This document shows positions 1-7,097 of a DNA stretch of 17,789 bases, one piece after another. Position 1 is the first letter of the stretch, and each line of letters starts with the position of its first letter. The stretch spans positions 1-17,789 of the forward strand of contig WLNG01000003.1 in NCBI GenBank assembly GCA_009699915.1. The letters are read 5' to 3'. This DNA comes from Actinomycetota bacterium (GTDB taxonomy: Bacteria; Actinomycetota; Thermoleophilia; Solirubrobacterales; Solirubrobacteraceae). A program made the translations under genes and the position numbers. The notes beneath the pieces are model-generated. The model worked only from the letters and a program-made list of their open reading frames with translations. It searched no databases and was not told the origin of the DNA.

Positions 1-229
1 CGGTGCCATCGGCCTCCCGCAGCAGATGGGCGGTGATGAGGAAGCCGGAGATGACGAAAAAGACATCGACGCCGACATAGCCGCCCGGCAACGAGGACGG
101 CCAGAGATGGAAGATCACGACGAGCGCAACCGCGACGGCGCGCATGGCCTGGATCTCCAGCCGGACCTCAGAGCCGGCTGGGGACTGCGCCTGCGTCCCG
201 GGCGTGCTCGGTGTCTGCACGCCGGGCAT
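1..229 (-). CDS. Acyltransferase-3 family membrane protein (5' end only)
   Basis: Only the first 76 codons are in the window; the gene runs off the left edge, so no stop codon is visible. After a Pro/Thr/Gln-rich head of about 22 residues the protein reads LEIQAMRAVAVALVVIFHL, then GGYVGVDVFFVISGFLIT. This is the signature N-terminus of acyltransferase-3 (OafA/YrhL-like) proteins: the R-A-AV first helix, the conserved His of the first membrane segment and the G-GVDVFFV-SGFLI segment. Members of the family move acetyl or other acyl groups onto cell-surface sugars or lipids from within the membrane; the acceptor cannot be told from this part. The ATG at 229 was chosen because it is the first start before the conserved region and lies 8 bases after a TAGATT -10-like hexamer. 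The gene diverges from the thioredoxin gene at 305. Confidence 0.85.
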   Translation of the reverse strand, partial: MPGVQTPSTPGTQAQSPAGSEVRLEIQAMRAVAVALVVIFHLWPSSLPGGYVGVDVFFVISGFLITAHLLREADGT

Positions 230-237
230 CGCTCTGG

Positions 238-243
238 AATCTA
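238..243 (-). promoter_or_regulatory. Putative -10 element of the acyltransferase gene
   Basis: Read leftward, the hexamer is TAGATT, matching TATAAT at four positions including the key TA...T. It is followed by 8 bases and then the ATG, so transcription would begin at or within a base or two of the start codon, giving a leaderless or nearly leaderless message. No good -35 element is visible. Confidence 0.4.
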
Positions 244-288
244 GCGACGGCGCCGGTATCAGGCGCATCACCATCGTCCATCGGTCCC

Positions 289-294
289 TACCCT
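289..294 (+). promoter_or_regulatory. Possible -10 element of the tlpA-ccmH-ccdA operon
   Basis: TACCCT lies 10 bases before the GTG at 305 and would give a leader of only a few bases. No Shine-Dalgarno sequence precedes this start, which fits near-leaderless initiation. The match is weak (TA...T only) and no -35 is visible. Confidence 0.25.
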
Positions 295-304
295 TTCCAG
301 AGCC

Positions 305-868
305 GTGAAGCGTCCGGGCGTCCTTCCCACCATCATCGCCGTCTTCTGCGCCATGCTGATCGCGCTGATCATCTACGGCGTCTCGAGCACCGGTGCGGAC
401 ACCTCACTCGACTCGGCGGTGCGCAGCGGCAAGCGCCCTCAGGCGCCTGGAGCGACGGTCGCACTGCCGAAGCTCGACGGGACCGGAACCCTCTCGATCG
501 GTGCGCTGCGTGGCAAGGTCGTCGTGCTGAACTTCTGGGCCTCCTGGTGCGACCCGTGCAAGGCGGAGGCGCCGGTCCTACAGAACGCGCAACGACGCCT
601 CGAGCGCAGCGGCGATGGGACGGTTCTTGGCGTCACCTACAAGGACTTCGCCGCAGAGTCGCGCCGCTTCGAGCGCGAGGTCGGCGTCACCTACCCATCG
701 CTGCGCGACGACAAGCTGAAGCTCGCGCCGAAGTACGGCACGACAAAGCTCCCTGAGACCTTCGTGATCGACCGCGAGGGCAAGATCGTCGCGATCTCCC
801 GCGGGCAGCTCGACCAGAAGTTCCTCGACAGCGCGCTGGACAAGGCGCTCGGCGGGCCGGCCGCATGA
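305..868 (+). CDS. TlpA/ResA-like membrane-anchored thiol-disulfide oxidoreductase
   Basis: The 187-residue product has an N-terminal membrane anchor at about residues 7-26 and then a thioredoxin-fold domain facing the outside of the membrane. The redox site is WCDPC (Cys82 and Cys85) in the context NFWASWCDPCKAEAP, and the cis-proline loop is TKLPETF (Pro150). ResA/CcmG-type proteins reduce the haem-binding cysteines of apocytochrome c, or other exported disulfides, with electrons from CcdA. That role fits here because CcmH and CcdA genes follow, with a 4-base overlap (ATGA at 865-868) into ccmH. The start is GTG at 305; a later ATG would cut into the anchor, so GTG is preferred. It could instead serve general extracytoplasmic disulfide reduction. 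Confidence 0.88.
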   Translation: MKRPGVLPTIIAVFCAMLIALIIYGVSSTGADTSLDSAVRSGKRPQAPGATVALPKLDGTGTLSIGALRGKVVVLNFWASWCDPCKAEAPVLQNAQRRLERSGDGTVLGVTYKDFAAESRRFEREVGVTYPSLRDDKLKLAPKYGTTKLPETFVIDREGKIVAISRGQLDQKFLDSALDKALGGPAA

Positions 869-1338
869 GCCTGAGGCGGATCGGCGCCGTGCTCGCACTG
901 GCGCTCGCGCTCGCCGCGTGCGCGAGCAGCGCGTCGGCCGCTACTGCACGGACGAACCTCACCGACGTCGAGGACGAGGTCATGTGCGACACGTGCAACG
1001 TGCCGCTCTACATCGCCGAGTCTCCCCGTGCCGACCAGCTGCGGCGCGAGATCCGCGTGCTGATTGCGCAGGGCGAGACCAAGAACGAGATCAAGGCGAC
1101 GCTCAAGGATCGCTACGGCCCCGCGATCCTCGCGATGCCCCAGCGCAGCGGCTTCAGCCTCGCCGCCTACCTCGTGCCGATCCTCGCGGCACTCGGGCTG
1201 CTCGCCCTGATGGCGGTGCTTCTCCCCCGCTGGCGTCGCCGCGGGCGTGAGCGGGATGAGGAACCCCCCGAACCGGACCTCAGCGATGCCGACCGCGGGC
1301 GCCTCGAGGACGAGCTCGCGCAGTTCGACGGCCGATGA
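865..1338 (+). CDS. ccmH: CcmH-family cytochrome c biogenesis protein
   Basis: The 157-residue protein begins with a signal sequence. LAAC around Cys19 could be a lipobox, although cleavage after ASA near residue 25 is also possible. The CcmH/CycL domain follows with its redox pair in VMCDTCNVPL (Cys41, Cys44), then AESPRADQLRREIR and RYGPAILA, all family hallmarks. One transmembrane helix lies at about residues 101-121, followed by a charged cytoplasmic tail. CcmH holds or reduces the CXXCH haem site of apocytochrome c outside the membrane before haem ligation. The gene overlaps its neighbours by 4 bases at both ends (865-868 and 1335-1338), which points to translational coupling with the thioredoxin and CcdA. 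No haem lyase gene (ccmF or resB/resC) is in the window. Confidence 0.87.
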   Translation: MSLRRIGAVLALALALAACASSASAATARTNLTDVEDEVMCDTCNVPLYIAESPRADQLRREIRVLIAQGETKNEIKATLKDRYGPAILAMPQRSGFSLAAYLVPILAALGLLALMAVLLPRWRRRGRERDEEPPEPDLSDADRGRLEDELAQFDGR

Positions 1339-2084
1339 TCCTCGCGGCCGCCGATGCGACAATTCTCGCGGCCTTCGCCGTGGGATTCATCTCGTTCGCC
1401 TCGCCCTGCGTCCTGCCGCTGGTCCCGGGCTATCTCTCGGCGATCTCGGGCGTGAGCATCGCGGAGATCCGCTCCGGAGAGCAGCGCCTCTCGCGCGTGC
1501 TCGTGCCGGCGATCATCTTCTGCCTCTCGTTCACGGTCATGTTCGTGGCGCTGGGCATGACGGCGACGAGTCTCGGATCGACGCTGCGCGACCACAAGCA
1601 GACGCTCGACACGATCGCCGGCAGCCTGATCATCGCGATGGGCGTCTTCTTCGTCCTGACCCCATTCGTCCCCCGGCTCAACAAGGACTGGCACCCGGAG
1701 GCCCTGATCCGCCGGGCGGGGACCGGCGGGCCGATCGTCGCGGGGCTCGCATTCGCCATCGCGTGGACGCCATGCGTCGGTCCAACGCTCGCCTCGATCC
1801 TCGCGGCGGCATCGACCGCCGACTCGGTCGGCAAGGGCGGCGTGCTGCTCGCCAGCTACTCGCTCGGCCTCGCCGTGCCCTTCCTGCTGACGGCACTGGC
1901 GTTTGACAAGGCCACCGGAGCATGGCGCTGGTTGCGTGACCACTACCTCGCCGTCACCTTCGTGTCGGGGGCGATCCTGATCGCGATGGGCGTCCTCATC
2001 CTGACCGGTGAGCTGACCCGCCTGAACATCGAGGCCCAGCGCGTGCTGAACGATCTCGGCCTCGACTTCCTCTACAAGACCTGA
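1335..2084 (+). CDS. ccdA: CcdA-type transmembrane electron carrier
   Basis: This 249-residue, strongly hydrophobic protein has about six membrane helices. The two conserved cysteines lie in FASPCVLPLVPGY (Cys25) and AWTPCVGPTL (Cys147), the duplicated half-repeats of the CcdA/DsbD-beta family. CcdA passes reducing equivalents from cytoplasmic thioredoxin across the membrane to extracytoplasmic thiol carriers such as the ResA-like protein encoded at 305. The start ATG overlaps the ccmH stop (ATGA), so the three genes are read as one operon. Its length is normal for CcdA, with a short C-terminal tail (LGLDFLYKT) after the last helix. Confidence 0.92.
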   Translation: MILAAADATILAAFAVGFISFASPCVLPLVPGYLSAISGVSIAEIRSGEQRLSRVLVPAIIFCLSFTVMFVALGMTATSLGSTLRDHKQTLDTIAGSLIIAMGVFFVLTPFVPRLNKDWHPEALIRRAGTGGPIVAGLAFAIAWTPCVGPTLASILAAASTADSVGKGGVLLASYSLGLAVPFLLTALAFDKATGAWRWLRDHYLAVTFVSGAILIAMGVLILTGELTRLNIEAQRVLNDLGLDFLYKT

Positions 2085-2092
2085 CCCGCCAC

Positions 2093-2129
2093 GGGAGGGA
2101 ACCCCGCCGGCAGGCCGAAAGCCTGTCGG
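2093..2129 (+). promoter_or_regulatory. Shine-Dalgarno sequence separated from the start codon by a hairpin
   Basis: GGGAGGGA at 2093-2100 holds a perfect GGAGG but lies about 31 bases before the ATG at 2130. Between them 2107-2115 (CCGGCAGGC) pairs with 2121-2129 (GCCTGTCGG) over 9 pairs with one G-U and a CGAAA loop. The stem ends exactly at the ATG. Folding it would leave about 8 bases between the Shine-Dalgarno sequence and the start, a normal spacing. There is no T-run after the stem, so an intrinsic terminator for the ccdA operon is less likely. The function is inference. Confidence 0.45.
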
Positions 2130-3662
2130 ATGGCGCTATTCCCGGGCCAGGTCCGCCGTGCCCCGGCCCTCCCCTGGGCCACGCGCCCGACTGCCCGCGC
2201 CGCGGACGGGCTGCGGGCGCTCGCACGGCCCCGAGCGGTGCTGATCGCACTGAGCGTGATCGTCCTCGCGGGCTTCGCACTGCGCGCCGCTCAGGCCGCC
2301 GACCCCGGCCGCTACATCTCCAGCGACGAACGCTCATATGCGCGGCTCGCGGTGAGCATCGCCGAGCACGGCTCCTACCAGCCCGCCGGCGCCCGCGACC
2401 CGTGGCACTGGGCGCCTGGTGCACCGGCGCTCTTCGCCGCCGCCCACTTCGTCGCCCCGGGCGCCGATGGCGACGGCAGCCCGCAGCAACTGCGCAGTGC
2501 CGTCTGGGCGCAGGCCCTCGGCGGCACCGCGCTGATCGTGGCGGTCTTCCTGCTCGCCGCGGGGCTCGCAGGCCCACTCGCCGGGCTCCTTGCGGCAGGG
2601 CTGATCGCGTTCTACCCGCCCCTGATCCGCGCGACCGGTGACCTGATCAGCGAGCCGCTGGGCGCGCTCACGCTCACGCTCGCGATGCTCGCCGTCCTGG
2701 CCGCATGGCGCGCTCCCTCGCTGCGTCGGGTGTCGCTGGCGGGCGCGGCGCTCGGTGTGGCGCTGCTCGTCCGTGCCGACCTGCTCATCCTGCCGCCCAT
2801 CCTCGGCGCCTGCTGGGCACTGGGCGCCCGCGGGCGGACCGGGGGACGTGCGGCCCTCGGCCAGGGTGCGCTCCTTGCGGTGCTCCCGCTGCTCGTCGTC
2901 CTGCCCTGGAGCGCCTACGCATCCGCCAAGGCCGAACGGTTCGTCCCCGTGGCGAGCAGCGGGCCCTCCACGCTCTTCGTCGGGACGTACCTGCCGGGCG
3001 ACGGGGGCATGAGCGGCGTGCGCGAGGAGCTCCAGCTCTACGTCCGGCGCAATCTCACGAACCTGCACGACGTGCGCACGGCCAACATCCCTGGCGCCTA
3101 CGTGATCCGGGCGTACATCCGTGAGCGCCACCCGGAGATCGTGCCCGGGCCCCACCGGGCGATTCCCGAGGACAAGCTGCGCGCCGCGATCGCCTTCGAG
3201 GCACGGCGCAACATCAAGACCTACGCGCTGCGGCAGCCGCTCGCATTCCTGGCGATGGATGCGCGCAAGGCCGGGCGGATGTGGGCCGGCCCGTACACCG
3301 GCCGTTACGGCGCGCGCAGCGGCTGGGTCCGCGCGTGGCACCTGGCGCTCGTGGGGCTGGCCGTGGCAGGCGCCCTCGCCGGTCTGCTGCTGGCGCGCCG
3401 GCTGCGCGGCGAGCTTGCTCTGCTGCTGCTGCCGGTGCTCGTCGGCACGTTCATCAGCGCGATCTTCGTCGCGCAGGCGCGCCACAACCTCAAGCTCCTC
3501 CCGCTCCTGGTCGTCGCAGGGGCCGCAGGCGCAGTGCTGGCGGCGCGCGCGCTGCGCGACCATCGGCGACAGAACGTCGACATCATCGACCCTCCCGGCG
3601 CTGAGATCCACGTGCGCGACCGGCGGCCGCGCACGCAGGTCACATCTCTTCCGGCGCGCTGA
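2130..3662 (+). CDS. GT-C fold membrane glycosyltransferase (GT39/ArnT-like)
   Basis: The product is 510 residues with about ten or more membrane helices. After the first helix (about residues 36-55) comes an extracytoplasmic loop with ISSDERSYARLA (Asp66, Glu67). An acidic DE pair here is the catalytic signature of PMT/ArnT-type GT-C enzymes, which take sugars from polyprenyl-phosphate donors. HWAPGAPALFA, LISEPLGALTLTLAMLA and GVALLVRADLLILPP also match this superfamily. The acceptor (lipid, polymer or protein) cannot be read from the sequence. The ATG at 2130 follows a hairpin; GTG at 2238 is the main alternative and would remove a basic, poorly conserved head. The gene is 45 bases after ccdA on the same strand, and its last 23 bases overlap the end of argS on the other strand. 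Confidence 0.75.
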   Translation: MALFPGQVRRAPALPWATRPTARAADGLRALARPRAVLIALSVIVLAGFALRAAQAADPGRYISSDERSYARLAVSIAEHGSYQPAGARDPWHWAPGAPALFAAAHFVAPGADGDGSPQQLRSAVWAQALGGTALIVAVFLLAAGLAGPLAGLLAAGLIAFYPPLIRATGDLISEPLGALTLTLAMLAVLAAWRAPSLRRVSLAGAALGVALLVRADLLILPPILGACWALGARGRTGGRAALGQGALLAVLPLLVVLPWSAYASAKAERFVPVASSGPSTLFVGTYLPGDGGMSGVREELQLYVRRNLTNLHDVRTANIPGAYVIRAYIRERHPEIVPGPHRAIPEDKLRAAIAFEARRNIKTYALRQPLAFLAMDARKAGRMWAGPYTGRYGARSGWVRAWHLALVGLAVAGALAGLLLARRLRGELALLLLPVLVGTFISAIFVAQARHNLKLLPLLVVAGAAGAVLAARALRDHRRQNVDIIDPPGAEIHVRDRRPRTQVTSLPAR

Positions 3663-5268
3663 TCCCGAGCAGTTCGAGCGCGGTGGCCAGCGCCCGCTGG
3701 GCGGCGACCGCGAGACGCAGGCGCAGCGTCTCGACCTCCGGCTCGGCGCCGACGACCTGAGAGTCCCGGTAGAAGGCGCTGAACAGCTGCGCCGTCTCGA
3801 GCGCATATGTGGCGATGCGGTGTGGTGCGCGCCGGTCGGCCGCCTCGCGAATTTCGTCCGGCAGGTCGATGATCCGGCGCAGGAGCGCGCGCTCACCGGC
3901 GTGCAGGCCGCCGGCAGGGACGCCCGGCGGGCCGGCGAGCGCCTGCGCGAGGCGCTCCGGCCCGGCCTTGCGCAGCACCGATGCGATCCGTGCATGCGCG
4001 TACTGCACGTAGAAGACGGGGTTCTCGCTCGAATCGCGGCGCGCGAGCTCGAGATCAAGGTCGATCGTCGTGTCGTGTGAGCGGGCCAGCAGGAACCAGC
4101 GCGCGGCGTCCACGCCGATGTCGTCCACAAGATCGTCGAGCGTCACGAACTCGCCGGCACGCTTGCTCATCTTCCCGCGCTCACCGCCCTCGACGAGATG
4201 GACGAACTGCATGATCAGCAGCTCCAGTTCATCCTCGCCGCCACCGAGCGCACGGTAGGCCGCGTGCATCCGCGGCACGTACCCGTGATGGTCTGCGCCC
4301 CAGACGTCGATCAGCAGATCGAAGCCGCGCTCGCGCTTCTCCTGGTGGTAGGCGATATCGGAGGCGAAGTACGTGTGCTCCCCGGTGGAGCGTTCGAGCA
4401 CGCGGTCCTTGTCATCGCCGAACTCCGTGGTGCGCAGCCAGAGGGCGCCGTCCTCACGGAAGGTGCGACCCTGCCCGTCGAGGACTTCGAATGCGTGCTC
4501 GACCGGCGTCGGCGCGCCCTCGTGCAGCGAGCGCTCGCTGAACCAGCGGTCGAAGAGGACGTGGAATCGCGCGAGGCTGCGCTGCGCCTGCGCGACCATG
4601 ATCTCGACCGCCAGCTGCGCCACCTGATCCGTCGGGAGGTCGGCCGCCCCCTCGATCTGCGCGGCGAGATCGGCGATGTAGGCGCCCTGGTAGCCGCCCT
4701 CCGGTGGTTCCTCGGCGCGCGCCCGCGCCTGGACCGACTCACCCAGGCGACGGATCTGGCTGCCGAAGTCGTTGACGTAAAACTCGCGATGGACCGCGTG
4801 CCCCTGGAAGGCGAGGATCCGCCCGAGGGCGTCGCCGTAGGCGGCGTTACGCGTTCCCCCGACATGGATCGGGCCGGTCGGGTTCGCACTGACGAACTCA
4901 AGATTGACGCTGCGAACCGGGTCGGCGCCGCCCCCGCCCCATGCCTCGCCGGCCGCCAGCACGGTCTGCAGCGCCTCGACGTACCACTGATCGGACAGCA
5001 CCAGGTTGAGGAACCCGGGGCCGGCGACCTCGGCGCTCTCGAGCGCCGGTCCCAGCCGGACGGCGAGCCGCTGCGCGAGCTCCTCGGCGACCTCGCGCGG
5101 CTGGCGACCTGCCGCCTTCGCGACGAGCATCGCGGCATTGGTCGCGACGTCGCCGTGATCGGCCTGGCGCGGGCTCTCCAGCGACGGAGGGTTCTTGGGT
5201 GCGGGGAGCCCGAGGTCGGCGAGGGCGCCGTCGAGAGCGCCGCGAAGGTCGGCGAGCGGCTCGCTCAT
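3640..5268 (-). CDS. argS: Arginyl-tRNA synthetase
   Basis: This 542-residue class I synthetase charges tRNA-Arg in the cytoplasm. The N-terminal arginyl-specific (Add-1) domain covers about residues 1-90. The catalytic domain begins with FVSANPTGPIHVGGTRNA, whose HVGG (135-138) is the HIGH motif, and the KMSK motif is exact at 366-369 (GKMSKRAGE). The DALR anticodon-binding domain forms the C-terminus and ends in SAPEEM, close to the usual APERM end of the family. Length and domain order are normal. The ATG at 5268 overlaps the stop of the channel-like gene by 4 bases, so argS is the last gene of the rlmH operon. It converges on and overlaps the glycosyltransferase gene. Confidence 0.97.
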   Translation of the reverse strand: MSEPLADLRGALDGALADLGLPAPKNPPSLESPRQADHGDVATNAAMLVAKAAGRQPREVAEELAQRLAVRLGPALESAEVAGPGFLNLVLSDQWYVEALQTVLAAGEAWGGGGADPVRSVNLEFVSANPTGPIHVGGTRNAAYGDALGRILAFQGHAVHREFYVNDFGSQIRRLGESVQARARAEEPPEGGYQGAYIADLAAQIEGAADLPTDQVAQLAVEIMVAQAQRSLARFHVLFDRWFSERSLHEGAPTPVEHAFEVLDGQGRTFREDGALWLRTTEFGDDKDRVLERSTGEHTYFASDIAYHQEKRERGFDLLIDVWGADHHGYVPRMHAAYRALGGGEDELELLIMQFVHLVEGGERGKMSKRAGEFVTLDDLVDDIGVDAARWFLLARSHDTTIDLDLELARRDSSENPVFYVQYAHARIASVLRKAGPERLAQALAGPPGVPAGGLHAGERALLRRIIDLPDEIREAADRRAPHRIATYALETAQLFSAFYRDSQVVGAEPEVETLRLRLAVAAQRALATALELLGISAPEEM

Positions 5269-6323
5269 GTCCGCTCAGCGCTGCGGTTCGGCGCGAGTGC
5301 TCCCTCCAAACGCTTGAGCGTGTGCGGCTGACCGAGCGCAACGAGGACATCCCCGGCGCAGAGGGCCGTACTGCCCGGAGGCTGCGGCTGGAAGCTTCCG
5401 TCAGCGTGGCGGATCCCGACGACGATCGCCTCGCCGCGCACCTCAACGAGATCGCGGCCAACGGCCTCCGATCGCGGCTCGACCTCGATCTCCTCGAGCC
5501 GGTACTCGGCGGCCACGTCGATCGCCGCGAAGATCTGCGGCGTGAGCGCTGCACGGGCCATCTCCGAACCGCTGGTGCGGTAGGGGGAGATCACCCGCGT
5601 CGCACCGGCGGCCGTGAGTTTCGGCTCGGTGTCCCACCTCGCCGCCCGGGCGATGATCGGAAGGTCCGGGCTCAGCTGCCGTGCCGACAGCACGATGAAG
5701 ACGTTCTCCGCGTCGGAGTCCACGCAGGCAATCAGCGCCCGGGCCTGCTTGATCCCGGCCCGGCGCAGCATGGCGTCGTCGGAAGACGTTCCAGGGATGA
5801 AGCGCACCCCGAGCGCGCGCGCCTCCTCCTCGTTCTCGGGACGCTCATCGATGACGACGTGGGGCTCCCCGGCAGCCTCCAGGTCACGGACGACCTGCCG
5901 GCCGACGCGGCCGTAGCCGCAGATGATCACGTGGTTGGTCAGAGAGTCGATGGCGCGCAGCTCCCGACGCTCGTCGAGAAGGGTTCGCAGATGCCCGGAG
6001 ACGAGGACCTCGACCACCGTCACCAGCGCATAGAGGAGCGTACCGACGCCGAAGACGATCAGCAGGACCCAGGTGATCTCGCCCGCGAGCGTCTGCGGCG
6101 CGTTACGAGCACCCTCCGTGGCCACCGTGTCGAGCGACCAGAGGAATCCGTTCCAGATCGAGACGTCCTCGAAGACCACGTAGGCGGCCGTCCCGGCCGC
6201 CAGGAGCCCCACGAGCACGACGGCGACCCAGAGCAGCCGCTTCAGGAACGGCCGCAACTCGGCGATCATGCGCTCGCGCGGACCGAAGGAGTCGAGTGCA
6301 TGGCGGGGCCGCGGGCTGCGCAT
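5265..6323 (-). CDS. Channel-like TrkA-N/TrkA-C membrane protein with degenerate selectivity filter
   Basis: The 352-residue product has the layout of MthK-type potassium channels: helix one at about 28-50, a pore-loop region at 57-75, helix two at about 84-107, a Rossmann RCK (TrkA-N) domain starting at HVIICGYGRVGRQVV (Gly136, Gly138, Gly141) and a TrkA-C domain from about 275. The pore region, however, reads SLDTVATEGARNAP. Where MthK-like channels have T-VGYGD, this protein has T-EGARN, so the potassium filter is absent. It may be a non-selective pore, a nucleotide-sensing membrane subunit or a decayed channel. The ATG at 6323 lies one base after the rlmH stop; Met19 at 6269 is an alternative start. 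The gene overlaps argS by 4 bases. Confidence 0.8.
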   Translation of the reverse strand: MRSPRPRHALDSFGPRERMIAELRPFLKRLLWVAVVLVGLLAAGTAAYVVFEDVSIWNGFLWSLDTVATEGARNAPQTLAGEITWVLLIVFGVGTLLYALVTVVEVLVSGHLRTLLDERRELRAIDSLTNHVIICGYGRVGRQVVRDLEAAGEPHVVIDERPENEEEARALGVRFIPGTSSDDAMLRRAGIKQARALIACVDSDAENVFIVLSARQLSPDLPIIARAARWDTEPKLTAAGATRVISPYRTSGSEMARAALTPQIFAAIDVAAEYRLEEIEVEPRSEAVGRDLVEVRGEAIVVGIRHADGSFQPQPPGSTALCAGDVLVALGQPHTLKRLEGALAPNRSAERT

Positions 6324-6324
6324 G

Positions 6325-6732
6325 TCAGTGGTGGTAGGGCTCTCCGGCGATGATCTTGTGCGCGCGGAAGAGCTGCTCGAGCAGCACGACGCGAGCGAGT
6401 TGGTGCGGGAGCGTCATCGGTCCGAGCGAGATCCGCTGGTCGACGTTCGGGAGATCGATGCCATACGCACCACCGATGATGAAGCACAGGTCCAGACCGG
6501 ACATACGACGCTGCTCGAGGTACCTGCCGAACCCGATGCTGTCGTAGGTGTCGCCGCCGGCATCGAGCAGCACCACATGGGCACGCTCAGGAATGCGCCG
6601 GTCGACCTGCTCCTCCTCGCGCACCTCGATCAACTCAACACGCGCCTGACGGCTGAGCAGGCGCCGGTAGTGCTCGACGTCATCGACGTACGGGGGACGC
6701 AGGCGACCGACCGCGACCACGGTGATCTTCAC
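6325..6732 (-). CDS. rlmH: 23S rRNA pseudouridine-1915 N3-methyltransferase RlmH
   Basis: This SPOUT-class methyltransferase modifies pseudouridine 1915 in helix 69 of 23S rRNA on assembled ribosomes. The family start [10 protein letters not shown], the central FIIGGAYG S-adenosylmethionine loop, the segment [20 protein letters not shown] and the C-terminal [11 protein letters not shown] are all present. The frame stays open upstream to an ATG at 6777, but the conserved protein begins at the GTG at 6732, which follows GGTGAT, a stretch complementary to the 16S rRNA tail. I therefore take 6732 and a 135-residue product; the extra 15 residues would be unconserved and would place the start at the divergent gene's start codon. 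It is the first gene of rlmH - channel-like gene - argS, followed by a 1-base gap. Confidence 0.93.
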   Translation of the reverse strand: MKITVVAVGRLRPPYVDDVEHYRRLLSRQARVELIEVREEEQVDRRIPERAHVVLLDAGGDTYDSIGFGRYLEQRRMSGLDLCFIIGGAYGIDLPNVDQRISLGPMTLPHQLARVVLLEQLFRAHKIIAGEPYHH

Positions 6733-6762
6733 GCCATCACCACGCGATCGCCCATGGGACGG

Positions 6763-6769
6763 GATACTA
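6763..6769. promoter_or_regulatory. Overlapping divergent -10 elements between rlmH and the DUF3467 gene
   Basis: GATACTAG holds a rightward -10-like hexamer GATACT (6763-6768) and a leftward TAGTAT (6769-6764), sharing five bases. The rightward one lies 8 bases before the ATG at 6777 and would give a leaderless or nearly leaderless message. The leftward one would give rlmH a leader of about 25 bases. No convincing -35 boxes are seen. Confidence 0.45.
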
Positions 6770-6776
6770 GGCCGCA

Positions 6777-7085
6777 ATGGACGAGACCCCGATGGAACCC
6801 GAACGACAGATCAGCATCCACGTGGAGCCCCAAGACATGGCGGGGCACTACGCGAACTTCGCCAACGTCAGCCATTCCGATTACGAGTTCACGATCACCT
6901 TCGCGCGCGTCGATCACGAGGTCGAGGAGGCCGTCATCCCTGGCGTCGTCGTCTCGCGTATCAGCGTCGCTCCGCGCTTCATGCGCGAGCTGCTCGATGC
7001 GATGGAGGAGAACTACGCTCGCTGGCAGGCGCGAGAGAACATCAAGAACCTGCCCGAGTTTGGGCGCGAAGACGAGCCTGCCTGA
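6777..7085 (+). CDS. DUF3467 family protein
   Basis: The 102-residue acidic protein matches the DUF3467 pattern: [20 protein letters not shown] near residues 23-42, then a predicted strand with [27 protein letters not shown] at about 58-85. Family members are small, widespread bacterial and archaeal proteins without an established function, and I do not assign one. No signal peptide, membrane segment or cysteine motif is present, so it should be cytoplasmic. There is no Shine-Dalgarno sequence before the ATG at 6777, but a -10-like GATACT lies 8 bases upstream, suggesting leaderless translation. The gene stands alone: it diverges from rlmH and converges on the M48 protease, with 12 bases between the stop codons and no visible terminator. 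Confidence 0.85.
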   Translation: MDETPMEPERQISIHVEPQDMAGHYANFANVSHSDYEFTITFARVDHEVEEAVIPGVVVSRISVAPRFMRELLDAMEENYARWQARENIKNLPEFGREDEPA

Positions 7086-7097
7086 GCCCGATCGCCG

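Larger units (their letters stand above)
231..303. repeat. 9-base inverted repeat flanking a divergent promoter region
   Basis: GCTCTGGAA at 231-239 and TTCCAGAGC at 295-303 are perfect reverse complements. They lie at the two ends of the intergenic region so that each gene carries TTCCAGAGC plus one base directly before its start codon (ATG of the acyltransferase, GTG of the thioredoxin). The 55 bases between the arms are too many for a simple hairpin, so a shared protein-binding or leader element is more likely. The role is inference. Confidence 0.6.

Noticed and set aside
26-244. Rightward small open frame at the left edge
   Set aside because: The opposite strand encodes a clear acyltransferase-3 N-terminus, so this is its shadow.
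2334-4130. Long leftward open frame opposite the glycosyltransferase and argS
   Set aside because: Its composition is Arg/Gln/Gly-rich without motifs. Long antisense frames are expected in GC-rich coding DNA, and it is opposed by two well-supported genes.
4198-5331. Rightward open frame opposite argS
   Set aside because: It lies wholly over argS and shows only antisense composition.
6744-6758. Adjacent short palindromes GCGATCGC and CCCATGGG between rlmH and DUF3467
   Set aside because: They are 8-base perfect palindromes without loops, common by chance in GC-rich DNA, and lie in the short rlmH leader. I could not tie them to a function.
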